From assembly GCF_025628885.1 (NCBI RefSeq), contig NZ_JAOTIF010000020.1, forward strand, positions 1-64,000: a stretch of DNA of 64,000 nucleotides, read 5' to 3'. Positions within the stretch are counted from its first letter, which is position 1; each line of letters opens with the position of its first letter. This document shows, one piece after another, positions 33,774 to 42,697 of this stretch. The stretch is from Paraflavisolibacter caeni (GTDB lineage Bacteria > Bacteroidota > Bacteroidia > Chitinophagales > Chitinophagaceae). The position numbers were made by a program, and so were the translations under genes. The notes beneath the pieces are model-generated. The model saw only the letters and a program-made list of their open reading frames with translations, was not told the origin of the DNA and did not search any database.

Positions 33774-34961
33774 ATGTTTAAAAAATTAATAGATAATAAA
33801 AAGTTGGGCGGAGTTAACTGTATTATTTGGAAAGATGGACAAGTTATATATCAAGCAAGTCACGGGTACAAGAATTTGGAGACATATGAATTAATGACCA
33901 TTGATACGATTTTTAGAATTGCTTCCATGACAAAACCAATTACCTCAGTACTCGCAATGATGTTGTATGAAGAGGAGAAATTAAACCTGGACGATCCGAT
34001 AACTAAATGGTTTCCTCAATTTAGGAATATGAAAGTCCAAAAAAATGAGCCTGGGGAATACGAAGACGCAAACCGACTCATTACTATACTTGATTTACTA
34101 ACACACAGGGCAGGTTTTACTTACAGTGGATTTCAGAAAGGAAAACTTAGAGATGACTACATTAAGTTTTTAGGAGGCGACATTGACTCAGAACTTACAA
34201 TTGATCAATGGATAAATGGATTGGCAAGTTTACCCCTGGTAAGTCAGCCGGGTGAAATATTCAATTACGGCAAGGCTACTGATTTATTGGGTATTCTCAT
34301 TTCAAGGATAGAAGGAAAATCACTGGGCAAAGTAATGGAAGAAAAGATATTCATTCCATTAGCGATGAGGGATACCTTTTTTGATGTTCCAAATAACAAA
34401 AAAAATAGATGTGCCTCAAATATGGGTTATGACGAATCAGGTAATTTAGTAAATCTTGAAACCGTTCCATCAAAAATGGCTTTCAAAGAACGCCCCAGCA
34501 ATTTAGAATTTGAATCAGGCAGTGGAGGACTTTGGTCAACCATAGGCGACTATTTAAAATTTGCAATACTTTTTGTAGAAAATGGAAGTTCAAATGGTAT
34601 TCAAATTTTAAAACAGGAAACCATTGACTTAATGTGTACTAATCAGTTGACCCCTTCTCAAAGAGAACATTCAAAATTAATGGGTGCACCAATCTTTAGA
34701 GACTATTATGGCTTTGGCTTGGGGCTTGCGGTGGTAGTGAAAGAAAGCCAATATGGATCAATTCCCTGTGCGGGCTCAATTGGCACAGTTGGCTGGCCAG
34801 GCGCATATGGTGGTTGGTGGTCAGCGGACCGAGCAAAAAAAACTATTTCCATATTCTTAACACACAGCATGACAGAACCAGAACAACTTGCACAAGGTAT
34901 TGGATTTGAATTATACGAAGCAATTGATATTTTTTCAAATTATAGCAAAGAGAATACTTAA
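33774..34961 (+). CDS. Beta-lactamase-fold serine hydrolase (EstB-like)
   Basis: A protein of 395 residues without a signal peptide. SMTK (51-54) is the nucleophile motif, and YGKATDLLG at 165-173 takes the place of the Tyr motif, in the form typical of EstB-type esterases. It ends with VGWPGAYGGWWSADRAKKTISIFLTHSM. Cytosolic, unlike the other two serine hydrolases in this window, and probably an esterase. Relation to beta-lactam resistance is not supported. Confidence 0.85.
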   Translation: MFKKLIDNKKLGGVNCIIWKDGQVIYQASHGYKNLETYELMTIDTIFRIASMTKPITSVLAMMLYEEEKLNLDDPITKWFPQFRNMKVQKNEPGEYEDANRLITILDLLTHRAGFTYSGFQKGKLRDDYIKFLGGDIDSELTIDQWINGLASLPLVSQPGEIFNYGKATDLLGILISRIEGKSLGKVMEEKIFIPLAMRDTFFDVPNNKKNRCASNMGYDESGNLVNLETVPSKMAFKERPSNLEFESGSGGLWSTIGDYLKFAILFVENGSSNGIQILKQETIDLMCTNQLTPSQREHSKLMGAPIFRDYYGFGLGLAVVVKESQYGSIPCAGSIGTVGWPGAYGGWWSADRAKKTISIFLTHSMTEPEQLAQGIGFELYEAIDIFSNYSKENT

Positions 34962-35024
34962 CTGATAGTTCAAACAAACGAACAAACTAATTAAACGAAT
35001 ATGTCAATAACAAGGAGCCCAACC

Positions 35025-35065
35025 CGCTAACATCGGTTTGGCAATGGTGGGGCAGACAGTTGTAA
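35025..35065 (+). repeat. Short attC-like element with both cores
   Basis: CGCTAAC (35025-35031), GGTTTGGCAATGGTGGGGCAG and GTTGTAA (35059-35065). It has the same layout as the element at 23852, with its middle missing at the same GGGGCAGAC position. Confidence 0.5.
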
Positions 35066-35137
35066 ATTCAACATTTGTAACAAAAGCAATATTGAAGAAG
35101 CTTTTAAAGAATACATTAAAAGGGGAGGTGAAATAAT

Positions 35138-35746
35138 ATGAGAAAAATAATTGTTTTATCAATGATCACATTGGATGGAGTCATGCAGGCGCCCGGTGGA
35201 CCTAAGGAAGATACATCGGGCGGTTTCAAATATGGCGGTTGGGTGGCACCGTATTCTGACGAAGTTTATGGTAAGGTGGTGCAAAAAGAGCTGAAACCTG
35301 CAAATTATCTTTTGGGCAGAAAAACATTTGAGATTTGGGCCGACTACTGGCCTGAACATGGAGACTCTTGGCCGGGTATTAATGAAGGCACAAAATACGT
35401 GTTTTCCAAAAGCATGAAAAAGTCGGACCCGAAAGTTACCGGGTGGAAAAACTCAGTAGTAATAAAAAACCTGGCAGATATCAAAAAGCTCAAAAATTCA
35501 AAAGGCTCTGACATTCAAGTTTGGGGTAGCGGTGAGCTCGTTCAGCTGCTACTTAAGAATGACCTTGTAGACGAACTCAGACTCAAAATTCACCCCTTGA
35601 CTTTAGGTAAGGGAAAAAAGCTTTTTGACAATGGAACGATTCCGGCAGCATTTACATTAATAGAGAGTATTGTTACACCAAGTGGAGTTATTATTGCCAA
35701 TTACAAGCGAGCTGGAAAAGTTAAGACAGGTACTGTTGGAGCTTAA
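35138..35746 (+). CDS. RibD C-terminal/dihydrofolate-reductase-like protein
   Basis: A protein of 202 residues. KIIVLSMITLDGVMQAPGGPKED, YLLGRKTFEIWADYWP and DIQVWGSGELVQLLLKNDLVDELRLKIHPLTLGKGKKLF are the RibD_C/DHFR-like landmarks. It is the third such gene in the array and belongs to the longer subgroup with a Gly/Pro-rich first loop. An AG-rich tract (GGGGAGGTG) just upstream is a rare clear ribosome-binding site here. The substrate is unknown. Confidence 0.9.
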   Translation: MRKIIVLSMITLDGVMQAPGGPKEDTSGGFKYGGWVAPYSDEVYGKVVQKELKPANYLLGRKTFEIWADYWPEHGDSWPGINEGTKYVFSKSMKKSDPKVTGWKNSVVIKNLADIKKLKNSKGSDIQVWGSGELVQLLLKNDLVDELRLKIHPLTLGKGKKLFDNGTIPAAFTLIESIVTPSGVIIANYKRAGKVKTGTVGA

Positions 35747-35757
35747 GAAGAAATAAA

Positions 35758-35850
35758 ATGAGAAAAAATAATTGTTTCATTAGGGGGAGATGGAGGCCGA
35801 ACCACGATTGCATTACCGACGTTTTAAAGAGGCTACTTAAAGGTTAATGT
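35758..35850 (+). pseudogene. Remnant copying the start of the preceding DHFR-like gene
   Basis: ATGAGAAAAAATAATTG followed by TTTCATTAG resembles the first codons of the gene at 35138, with one extra base that shifts the frame. GACGTTTTAAAGAGGC and TACTTAAAGG in turn resemble sequence upstream of 35138. It looks like a decayed partial duplicate or the start of a lost relative. Confidence 0.35.
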
Positions 35851-35880
35851 TTTCCATAGGACTCCTATTCACTTATCTTC

Positions 35881-37056
35881 TTATTTATTTTTTGTGTTGG
35901 GATGAAAGGTTTGCCATGAATGCCAAAACTCCTGCGAGGCTTGAACCGGCTGCAGCCGGTTTCCCTTCATCATACCAGATAAACAAACGCCGTTCATATC
36001 CCAGGTTGAACCGGTGTTCACATCCTTAAGCAACGGCATGTTTCCTTGCTTTTGAAATTGGAGCATGGAACCGTTGACATTCCGGTTCCAAACATGAAAA
36101 GAAGCGGTGTCGATTTCCAGTGCAATGAGCAAGGGCAAGCCGGGAAGCGAATCCTGAATCATTTGTTTGGAAACAAGCTCGTTCCAGTCATAGGCTTTGG
36201 CTTCCTTCCCGAAGGCAACACCAATAACCCAGGATTTCGGTTGCCAAGAATGAACGTCACGTTTTTCCAGGTTGCTCTTGATGGTTCCTTTATCAAAGTC
36301 TGCAAGGTCTTTATATGCTTTGGTGAACGACGTATCCGGCTGAAGCACCGTTGATGTTGGATGTTGGCGCAGCCAGGCTGACAAGGTCATTTGTTGCGAG
36401 GGGAGTTCCTTCAGTGTTTGCCCTTTCAAAGGACCAGCAATGGCTTCACCGGAAACTTGTCGCCACCAGCTATTCGTTGATGCGTCTTCAAACATGGCAT
36501 TGAAATGATCCATGCCTACGAGGCGGAAGGTTTCGTTCTTACCATTCACCATAGGACTGAACACCCGGCCAGTGCGACAAACCGTACAATACGTCACCAT
36601 TACAGGCATGCCACCAACGGTATCCCTAACCTGATGATGATAGCCGATCAATTGCAAGGGGTACGCTTTTGCCTCTCCGTTAATTTCCACACCCAACACC
36701 AGTTTGTCTTCTTTAACCTTATTTGTCTTTGCCGAAGAAAAACTTTTAATGCGGGGCTGGTAAAACATTTTCTCTGCCAAAAAGCGGAAGTTGAAAAAAT
36801 AAAAAACAAGGCCGTATAACAAAAGCACAAATCCCAGGAGCACCCTCCGCTTTCGCTGGCGAAACACAAGAATTGCAGGATAAGCAATAACGGCAAGAAG
36901 TACTAAGCGGAGCCACAAAATGTTTTGGTCGAGCCAATAGGCAATAGTGATCGTGTTGCTTTGCTGGCTGCCAGGAAAGGGCATAATAAAATATACGCGC
37001 AGGATCTCTGCTGCAAGCAATAGCAACAAGCCAAGGGGTAAAACAAATGTTTTCAT
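35881..37056 (-). CDS. DUF3179 family membrane protein
   Basis: A protein of 391 residues. Three hydrophobic helices (about 4-24, 45-63, 73-92) precede an extracytoplasmic domain with GVEINGEAKAYPLQLIGYHHQV, MPVMVTYCTVCRTGRVF and the C-terminal half beginning SWVIGVAFGKEAKAYDW. The YCxxC pair and the repeated KAYP/KAYDW units define DUF3179, of unknown function. It marks the end of the plus-strand array. Confidence 0.85.
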   Translation of the reverse strand: MKTFVLPLGLLLLLAAEILRVYFIMPFPGSQQSNTITIAYWLDQNILWLRLVLLAVIAYPAILVFRQRKRRVLLGFVLLLYGLVFYFFNFRFLAEKMFYQPRIKSFSSAKTNKVKEDKLVLGVEINGEAKAYPLQLIGYHHQVRDTVGGMPVMVTYCTVCRTGRVFSPMVNGKNETFRLVGMDHFNAMFEDASTNSWWRQVSGEAIAGPLKGQTLKELPSQQMTLSAWLRQHPTSTVLQPDTSFTKAYKDLADFDKGTIKSNLEKRDVHSWQPKSWVIGVAFGKEAKAYDWNELVSKQMIQDSLPGLPLLIALEIDTASFHVWNRNVNGSMLQFQKQGNMPLLKDVNTGSTWDMNGVCLSGMMKGNRLQPVQASQEFWHSWQTFHPNTKNK

Positions 37057-37059
37057 TTA

Positions 37060-37689
37060 GTGATTGATTTGTGTGCCTTGCATAAAAACTTTCAGCAAGA
37101 TAGGAATTACTTTACAATACCTTTCTCATACTGTGGTAAAGTGCCGTCCACTGGGAGAGATAACGCTAAGAAAGATTTAATCCCTATAGGAAAGCTAAAG
37201 AACTATCTGAAGTGGCGGCAAAAGGAATTTATTGAAAAGTACGAAGATGTCTGGTACGATGAGGAATATCCTGAATACTGCGAAATAAAAGCTGGACATG
37301 AAATCGGGGTCCCCCTTAACGCCACTATTGATGCAGACCTGTTGCGGTGGGACTGTAAGGCTTCCCATCCCTGGATTTTAATTGTTGAGGTGCAATATGA
37401 TAAAGGCAAAAACAATGGAATGTCAGAAAAAGAAATCCTCCGACTGCTAATGGAGATAGAAAGTTGCATTTTCGATGAATTAAAAGATAATGAAGGCTAC
37501 GCACTCATCGGCAGACAATTTGCTGGAGGCCTCATACAAACTTATTTAGCTTGTAAGGAATTTCGAAAACCCTCAAAAATTCTCTATAAAGTTCAAAGTG
37601 ATTTCAAAGAGAAGCTCTCAATCACCTTTGAGATCATTAAAGACAAACGTTGGCGGACGTTTGACCATTTCAAACTTTTTTTCAAATAA
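37060..37689 (+). CDS. DUF695-like protein, start uncertain or 5'-truncated
   Basis: The frame of 209 residues begins at GTG 37060, four bases from the divergent DUF3179 start, leaving no room for a normal promoter; no in-frame ATG occurs before residue 120. The middle reads LLRWDCKASHPWILIVEVQYDKGKNNGMSEKEILRLLMEIES and the end YALIGRQFAGGLIQTYLACKEF, resembling DUF695 proteins. It is probably an N-terminally shortened gene. Confidence 0.5.
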   Translation: MIDLCALHKNFQQDRNYFTIPFSYCGKVPSTGRDNAKKDLIPIGKLKNYLKWRQKEFIEKYEDVWYDEEYPEYCEIKAGHEIGVPLNATIDADLLRWDCKASHPWILIVEVQYDKGKNNGMSEKEILRLLMEIESCIFDELKDNEGYALIGRQFAGGLIQTYLACKEFRKPSKILYKVQSDFKEKLSITFEIIKDKRWRTFDHFKLFFK

Positions 37690-37814
37690 GAACCTAGTTG
37701 TCAATATAGAGTTTAAGAAAGGCTGAACTGTTTTCGGAAAATCCGAACTGGGATTGTGGATTTACAAAAAAATTAGAATTATCATATCTTACTGGCTCTG
37801 TTGAGGCCACTCCA

Positions 37815-39833
37815 TCACTTGAGCAAAACCATTTTTTTACTATCAACTTGCTTGCCATCTATCCATAAGCTATAAATATAAGTTCCTTCAGTGAATTCCT
37901 TATTATTGATGATGACCTGGCCCTTTCCTTTAGTAAGGTTCAAAGTCTTCACTACAGTACCTCGCATATCCGTTATATGTAAATTAAAAGTATAAGCCTC
38001 CTGAGGAACATAATAACCAATTATAGTGCTGTTATTAAAAGGATTAGGTACATTTTGTTCAATGTAAGCACCTGAAATGGTCTGTTCATTACCAGAATTG
38101 GTATTTGCATCCGCTATTGGTCCCACATTAACAGAGACAGCTTGAGCGGCTTTTTTTACGTTTTTAACAACAAATACTATATCCTGATAATCAAAGCCTG
38201 ATGTATTTTCTTCAAATGCTACTATATAGGTAGACGGCAATACAACGCCATTTTGATTTTTGTATGGGTACACGCGTACGTGATGAGGAATACTTCCGGT
38301 AAAGGTATTCAGGTTGTCTTCGCTATAGAGATGCCTGTTGCTAAAGAAAGGCCAGCGGGAATAGAATCCAAAGGAAGTAGTTCCTGGGTCAAATGAAAGC
38401 GTACCCGTATAGTTTACATTTACTGTCTGACCATTTGAAGCTGGGCTATTTGAAACTGAAAATAGTTCCAGCCTTGAAGTAATATCACCAGAATGGTACC
38501 ACCCTAGACCTACAACCGGATTCACTGTTGTAGGCCCAAAAACATCCAATGGTTCAATGGTAACATTGCCTGTACCAGCCTTAACAAATTGCTGAATACT
38601 CACCTCCTCTCCTAAAAGAGGTGCTTTCTGCGCTGTTGTATTGCTGTTGATCACTGTGGTAGAAACATTATCATCACCGACCGAAACAGGAATTTCAAGC
38701 AAGTTTAAAATTGCCTGTAATGAAGGCTCATTTGTTCCACCTGTCCCTGAGGTACCCAATCCTCTTAAAGATACAGAAACAGTTGGGTTAACAGCATCAT
38801 TGCTCTTAATGTCTACTGTCGCTGTCTTTATTCCTGTAGAGGAAGGATTAAAAGCAACGGAAATGTTGATTGAATTATTCGGATTTATAGAAACAGGCAA
38901 TGAAGGTAGATTACCTAACACAAATTGATTAGAATTAGTACCAGCTAAAGAAATATTAGAAACTGATAGCACGTTTATGTTAGATGTATTTTTAATGGTA
39001 ATCACTCGATTAATACCAACAGCACCTCCTATAACATCATTATCATATATTTTCAAAGGGCTCACTGTTATTAACTTTGGAGTAGAAGGCTGAATTGAAA
39101 TATAATTAATCTTGGTGTTGGTACCACCTATAGCATCAACGGTCAACTTACCATCCGACACAGTGACTGTAACAGTGGCAGACTTGAAGTGATTACTGGT
39201 GGTAGGAATAAAATTAACAATGGCAGCCTTCCCTTCTATGTTGATGTAATGCTTGCTGTCTATATAACTACCATCACCTACCGACACAGTTACATCGTAT
39301 GTGCCATTGGCCACTAAAGCCTCCCATTTTCCTTCAGTGCCTCCGGCAGGCTGCATATGTATAAAAGTTGCCAACAACAAATCCGAAGGCGTAGTTCTTT
39401 TTCGTCCATATGCAGTCATATCAAGCGGCGAACCATCCAAACGCTTCACCCATCCATATGTATTGCCAGTACCCTGGTTTGCTGAAGTGCGCAAACCATA
39501 TGGTTGTCCAAAGTCTGCCAACCAACCTGAAGGAGGGACAGTGGATGCATCCTGGAAATTGACCATCAATTTAGTCAATGCAAATGGCCGCATATTGCCA
39601 GCGGAAGAATAAGTTCCACCTTCATGGTTAGTGGCAAAAGCTATATTTGCATGGCCTGAAACCTTTGTCATATCGAATACTCCAGGCGCCGCTGCAGAAG
39701 CCCTGTTCGTGGCGCTGAACTCAACTACATTATGATCAGTAAATGATGTGTAGACAACTTGAAAGGAAATAATAGGCAATAAAAATACCATCACAGCAAT
39801 AGCCGGGGACAAATTTAAAAAGCTGGTTCGCAT
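37815..39833 (-). CDS. Type IX secreted multidomain protein (malectin-like, choice-of-anchor D, sorting domain)
   Basis: A protein of 672 residues. After a signal segment (about 9-30), residues 70-255 look like a malectin-like carbohydrate-binding fold (YDVTVSVGDGSYIDSKHYINIEG). Residues 255-360 form an ASPM/SPD-2/hydin-type Ig domain (ITVSPLKIYDNDVIGGAV...SLRGLG). The last 75 residues carry the T9SS type A sorting signal (QNVPNPFNNSTIIGYYVP...GTYIYSLWIDGKQVDSKKMVL). It is exported and probably surface-attached or released. The domain set points to polysaccharide binding (inference). Confidence 0.85.
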   Translation of the reverse strand: MRTSFLNLSPAIAVMVFLLPIISFQVVYTSFTDHNVVEFSATNRASAAAPGVFDMTKVSGHANIAFATNHEGGTYSSAGNMRPFALTKLMVNFQDASTVPPSGWLADFGQPYGLRTSANQGTGNTYGWVKRLDGSPLDMTAYGRKRTTPSDLLLATFIHMQPAGGTEGKWEALVANGTYDVTVSVGDGSYIDSKHYINIEGKAAIVNFIPTTSNHFKSATVTVTVSDGKLTVDAIGGTNTKINYISIQPSTPKLITVSPLKIYDNDVIGGAVGINRVITIKNTSNINVLSVSNISLAGTNSNQFVLGNLPSLPVSINPNNSINISVAFNPSSTGIKTATVDIKSNDAVNPTVSVSLRGLGTSGTGGTNEPSLQAILNLLEIPVSVGDDNVSTTVINSNTTAQKAPLLGEEVSIQQFVKAGTGNVTIEPLDVFGPTTVNPVVGLGWYHSGDITSRLELFSVSNSPASNGQTVNVNYTGTLSFDPGTTSFGFYSRWPFFSNRHLYSEDNLNTFTGSIPHHVRVYPYKNQNGVVLPSTYIVAFEENTSGFDYQDIVFVVKNVKKAAQAVSVNVGPIADANTNSGNEQTISGAYIEQNVPNPFNNSTIIGYYVPQEAYTFNLHITDMRGTVVKTLNLTKGKGQVIINNKEFTEGTYIYSLWIDGKQVDSKKMVLLK

Positions 39834-40317
39834 GTTAAGAAGTTTGTATGTTGATCACCTGACGAAATCAGCTCTTCATAGTTGGATCTATTGGTAATTT
39901 TTAGGATTAATAGAAATGAACATAATGCAGATAGGTAAGACAGGCGAGCAATTAAAAACACAGATACTTACATGTCTTCTATAAAAATAAAAACATTTAA
40001 TCTATATAAAAAATTATATGTTATTGCTAAGCTTAGGCTCCCCTTGAGTAGGGATGCTATCTTAATGCAGTCAATTCTTTATAATACAGTCAATTCTCTA
40101 TAATACAGTCATTTTAATACAGGCATATCCAACTGTTATATCTCACTGTCATATCTCAGCACTTTTTTACACAAGGTGGGCGTTGTCCCCCCGACGTATG
40201 TATTTTTCTTAAGAGCTTTCATCAACAAAATTTGTTGTTTACATTTAAAGCATACCATCCAAACCTGTGTAATAAGCTACAACCAGTAGTGTGCTCAACT
40301 TTCAAAAATAAATCAAT
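39834..40317. other. Divergent intergenic region with 19-bp tandem repeats
   Basis: This 484 bp region separates two divergent genes. TACAGTCAATTCTCTATAA and close variants repeat with a 19 bp period (40066, 40085, 40104, then a partial unit at 40118). Such spaced repeats may bind a regulator. No coding frame is convincing. Confidence 0.5.
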
Positions 40318-41226
40318 ATGCCCCACACATCCCAATCTCCAACAGTGCTTGTAGCGGGTGCTACAGGTTTTTTAGGCAGTGAAATTTGCCGGCAGTTAAA
40401 AGCAAAGAATAAGATCGTAAAAGGTTTGGTGCGGTCTACTTCTGACCCCAGCAAACTTGCCCAATTAAAAGAATGGGGCGTGGAAACAATTGAAGGCGAC
40501 CTGAAGGACAGGGCTTCATTGGACCATGCTTTGCGTGGTGTCTCTGCCGTTATTTCAACCGTTTCTTCCACCTTATCCAGGCAGGAGGGCGACTCCATTC
40601 AAACGGTGGATGACGAGGGACAAAGTAGTTTAATTGAGACGGCTGTAGCTGCAGGTGTCAGCCAGTTTGTGTATGTGTCCTTTTGTTCCATTTCGTCTCC
40701 ATTTCCCCTGCAAACAGCCAAACGTAAAGTGGAACAACAGCTTGCTGAAAGCGGCCTGGAGTATACCATTTTGCAACCCACCTTTTTTATGGATATATGG
40801 CTCAGTCCTGCCTTAGGGTTTGATTTTCCCAATGCCAAAGCCACCATCTACGGGGAAGGCGGGAACAGGATTTCCTGGATAGCCATAAAGGACGTAGCGG
40901 CATTTGCGGTAGCCTCATTGGATCATCCGGCAGCTAAGAACCAAATGATTGAGCTGGGTGGGCCAGAGGCATTGAGCCCGTTGGAAGTAGTGCGTATTTT
41001 TGAGGCCAGCCAGGGCAAGAACTTCGAGCTCCAATTTGTGCCTGAAGAAGCAATAAGCGCACAAAAAGAAAGTGCCCCTGATCCCCTAAGCGAATCCTTT
41101 GCCGCACTGATGCTGGAAGTGGCACGGGGAAGTGAAATTGACATGCAACACACGCTTGATGCTTTTGCCATGCAACTGACCTCTGTGCAGGATTATGCCA
41201 AAAAGGTGAGGGTAGTAGCAATTTAA
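40318..41226 (+). CDS. NmrA-like NAD(P)-binding oxidoreductase (atypical SDR)
   Basis: A protein of 302 residues. The dinucleotide motif GATGFLG (14-20), VKGLVRSTSDPSKLAQLKEWGVETIEGDLKD and FVYVSFCSISSP define the NmrA/atypical SDR group; the usual catalytic YxxxK is not clear, as expected for this group. Cytosolic, may act as a redox sensor or quinone reductase-like enzyme. Followed by a convergent OsmC-like gene. Confidence 0.85.
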   Translation: MPHTSQSPTVLVAGATGFLGSEICRQLKAKNKIVKGLVRSTSDPSKLAQLKEWGVETIEGDLKDRASLDHALRGVSAVISTVSSTLSRQEGDSIQTVDDEGQSSLIETAVAAGVSQFVYVSFCSISSPFPLQTAKRKVEQQLAESGLEYTILQPTFFMDIWLSPALGFDFPNAKATIYGEGGNRISWIAIKDVAAFAVASLDHPAAKNQMIELGGPEALSPLEVVRIFEASQGKNFELQFVPEEAISAQKESAPDPLSESFAALMLEVARGSEIDMQHTLDAFAMQLTSVQDYAKKVRVVAI

Positions 41227-41375
41227 GCCTGGCGTACTTTGCCAGAGAGATTTCCGGGATTTTATGTTCAAATACCTGGCGAAAGATTTTTTCATTAATG
41301 CGAACCCAGTGGAGTTGGCGCAATCATCAGTTATTACAGCAGGAAAATATAAAAAAAGAGGAAATAACCAAGTGG

Positions 41376-42044
41376 CTACCGTGGTCGGGAAGGTGGATTT
41401 TTTTCTTCCTTATTATAAAAAAATGAAAGTGCTCCGGAGGGACATTTCTTTACCTGATCAATAATTGTTTCTGTTGTTGCACCTGACATAGTAATCCAGG
41501 GCTTTGTTTTCAAGTTAAACACTCCCGGCAATTGGGATACACAACGACCCGAATGCTTACACAGCTCCGGTTTCCAAACCACAGTGATATCGCTATTGCT
41601 GTATTCTATTTTTTTATCGATATCCTCTTCGTGATATACAAAAGTGCGCACCTTGGTGTTGCCTTCAATGATTTTAGAAATAGGGCAGTGCTGCGCAATT
41701 TCATGCAGCCGGTTTTTCTTTTCTGCTTCCAGCGGATAGGGAAAATATATATCACGATCAATAAATGTGGAAATGTTATCGCCCTGTATTGTCTTAAACA
41801 TATTTGTATTAACAACAATCGAGGGAATATCCCAGCCTTTACGTTCAATGTACATTCGAAGCGTAATCAGTGTGCAGGAGGCGATGGAGGATAGTAGCAG
41901 TGTAAAAGGATCTGGACCTGCATCATTACCCCCTGTTTTAGCAGGCTCATCAGAAATAAAATTTCCGTTCCTCCATTCGATGGAGCAGGAATATTTTTCA
42001 GTACCTATAACGCCGTGCACCGGCTTTTCCATTTTGTATTCCAT
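41376..42044 (-). CDS. OsmC-like domain fused to a YjdI-type Fe-S domain
   Basis: A protein of 222 residues. Residues 1-140 form an OsmC fold with the peroxidatic pair Cys57 (SSIASC) and Cys120 (QHCPIS). Residues 150-210 form a YjdI-like domain (ITVVWKPELCKHSGRCVSQLPGVF... ending KKCPSGAL) with cysteines 162, 168 and 201, likely binding a Fe-S cluster. The fusion joins hydroperoxide reduction to a redox cofactor. OsmC reduces organic hydroperoxides; the electron route here is inferred. Confidence 0.8.
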   Translation of the reverse strand: MEYKMEKPVHGVIGTEKYSCSIEWRNGNFISDEPAKTGGNDAGPDPFTLLLSSIASCTLITLRMYIERKGWDIPSIVVNTNMFKTIQGDNISTFIDRDIYFPYPLEAEKKNRLHEIAQHCPISKIIEGNTKVRTFVYHEEDIDKKIEYSNSDITVVWKPELCKHSGRCVSQLPGVFNLKTKPWITMSGATTETIIDQVKKCPSGALSFFYNKEEKNPPSRPR

Positions 42045-42255
42045 AGTTTTTTAGTTGAAACTGGGAATTAATGGGCCGTATTCAAGTTCAAGCAAAGTTA
42101 TCAAACTATCAGGTAGTTTATTACAAATTTCATAATTTGGGTTTGGTGTCCAAAATGGCAACACAACAACAAACCAGTGCCTGCAACACTTTGACAACAG
42201 TACTAACTTGCGGCTGGCTACATGAAATTAACTTTGATCAATAATAACCACTTAA

Positions 42256-42606
42256 ATGGATAATACAAGAGTGTTTAAAATGTCATTTGCTGGTGTCTAT
42301 CCGCACTATATTCAAAAAGCGGAGAAAAAGGGGCGCACAAAGGAAGAAGTAGATGCCATCATTTGTTGGCTGACAGGATATGACCAACAAGCATTGCAAC
42401 AACATATAGACAAGAAGAGTGATTTTGAAACCTTTTTCGCCCAGGCACCCCAAATTAATCCAAAAGTTTCACAAATTACGGGTGTAATTTGTGGCTATCG
42501 TGTAGAAGAAATCGAAGATAAACTTATGCAAAAGATCCGTTATTTAGATAAGTTGGTGGATGAACTGGCAAAAGGAAAGACAATGGAAAAGATTTTAAGG
42601 AATTAA
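42256..42606 (+). CDS. DUF2200 family protein
   Basis: A protein of 116 residues. [40 protein letters not shown] and [40 protein letters not shown] span the whole DUF2200 family, which is known for its compact helical fold and no known reaction. A rho-independent-type hairpin shortly downstream ends the transcript. Confidence 0.9.
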   Translation: MDNTRVFKMSFAGVYPHYIQKAEKKGRTKEEVDAIICWLTGYDQQALQQHIDKKSDFETFFAQAPQINPKVSQITGVICGYRVEEIEDKLMQKIRYLDKLVDELAKGKTMEKILRN

Positions 42607-42636
42607 GGAACATCAGATTTATGGTGAAAAAACAAA

Positions 42637-42664
42637 AGAGGGTGCCCCAGCGGGCATCCTCTTT
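42637..42664. terminator. Bidirectional hairpin terminator
   Basis: AGAGGGTGCCC and GGGCATCCTCTTT form a stem of about 11 bp with a CAG loop. It has A-rich sequence on one side and T-rich on the other, between two convergent genes, so it can serve both strands. Confidence 0.75.
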
Positions 42665-42697
42665 AAGTATAAGCTCCCTCGGAATTGATCTCAGCCG

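Noticed and set aside
31335-34961. Beta-lactam resistance genes
   Set aside because: The proteins have SxxK folds but EstB-like or TPR-containing designs; these are mostly esterases or peptidases, and no specific lactamase features were seen.
1751-35065. CRISPR array
   Set aside because: The repeats are about 140 bp, diverged, palindromic and separated by whole genes of varied length, not by spacers of constant size, and no cas gene is seen.
1751-35065. Palindromes as simple rho-independent terminators
   Set aside because: They are far too long, have conserved end cores and shared loop motifs, and mostly lack a T-run after the stem.
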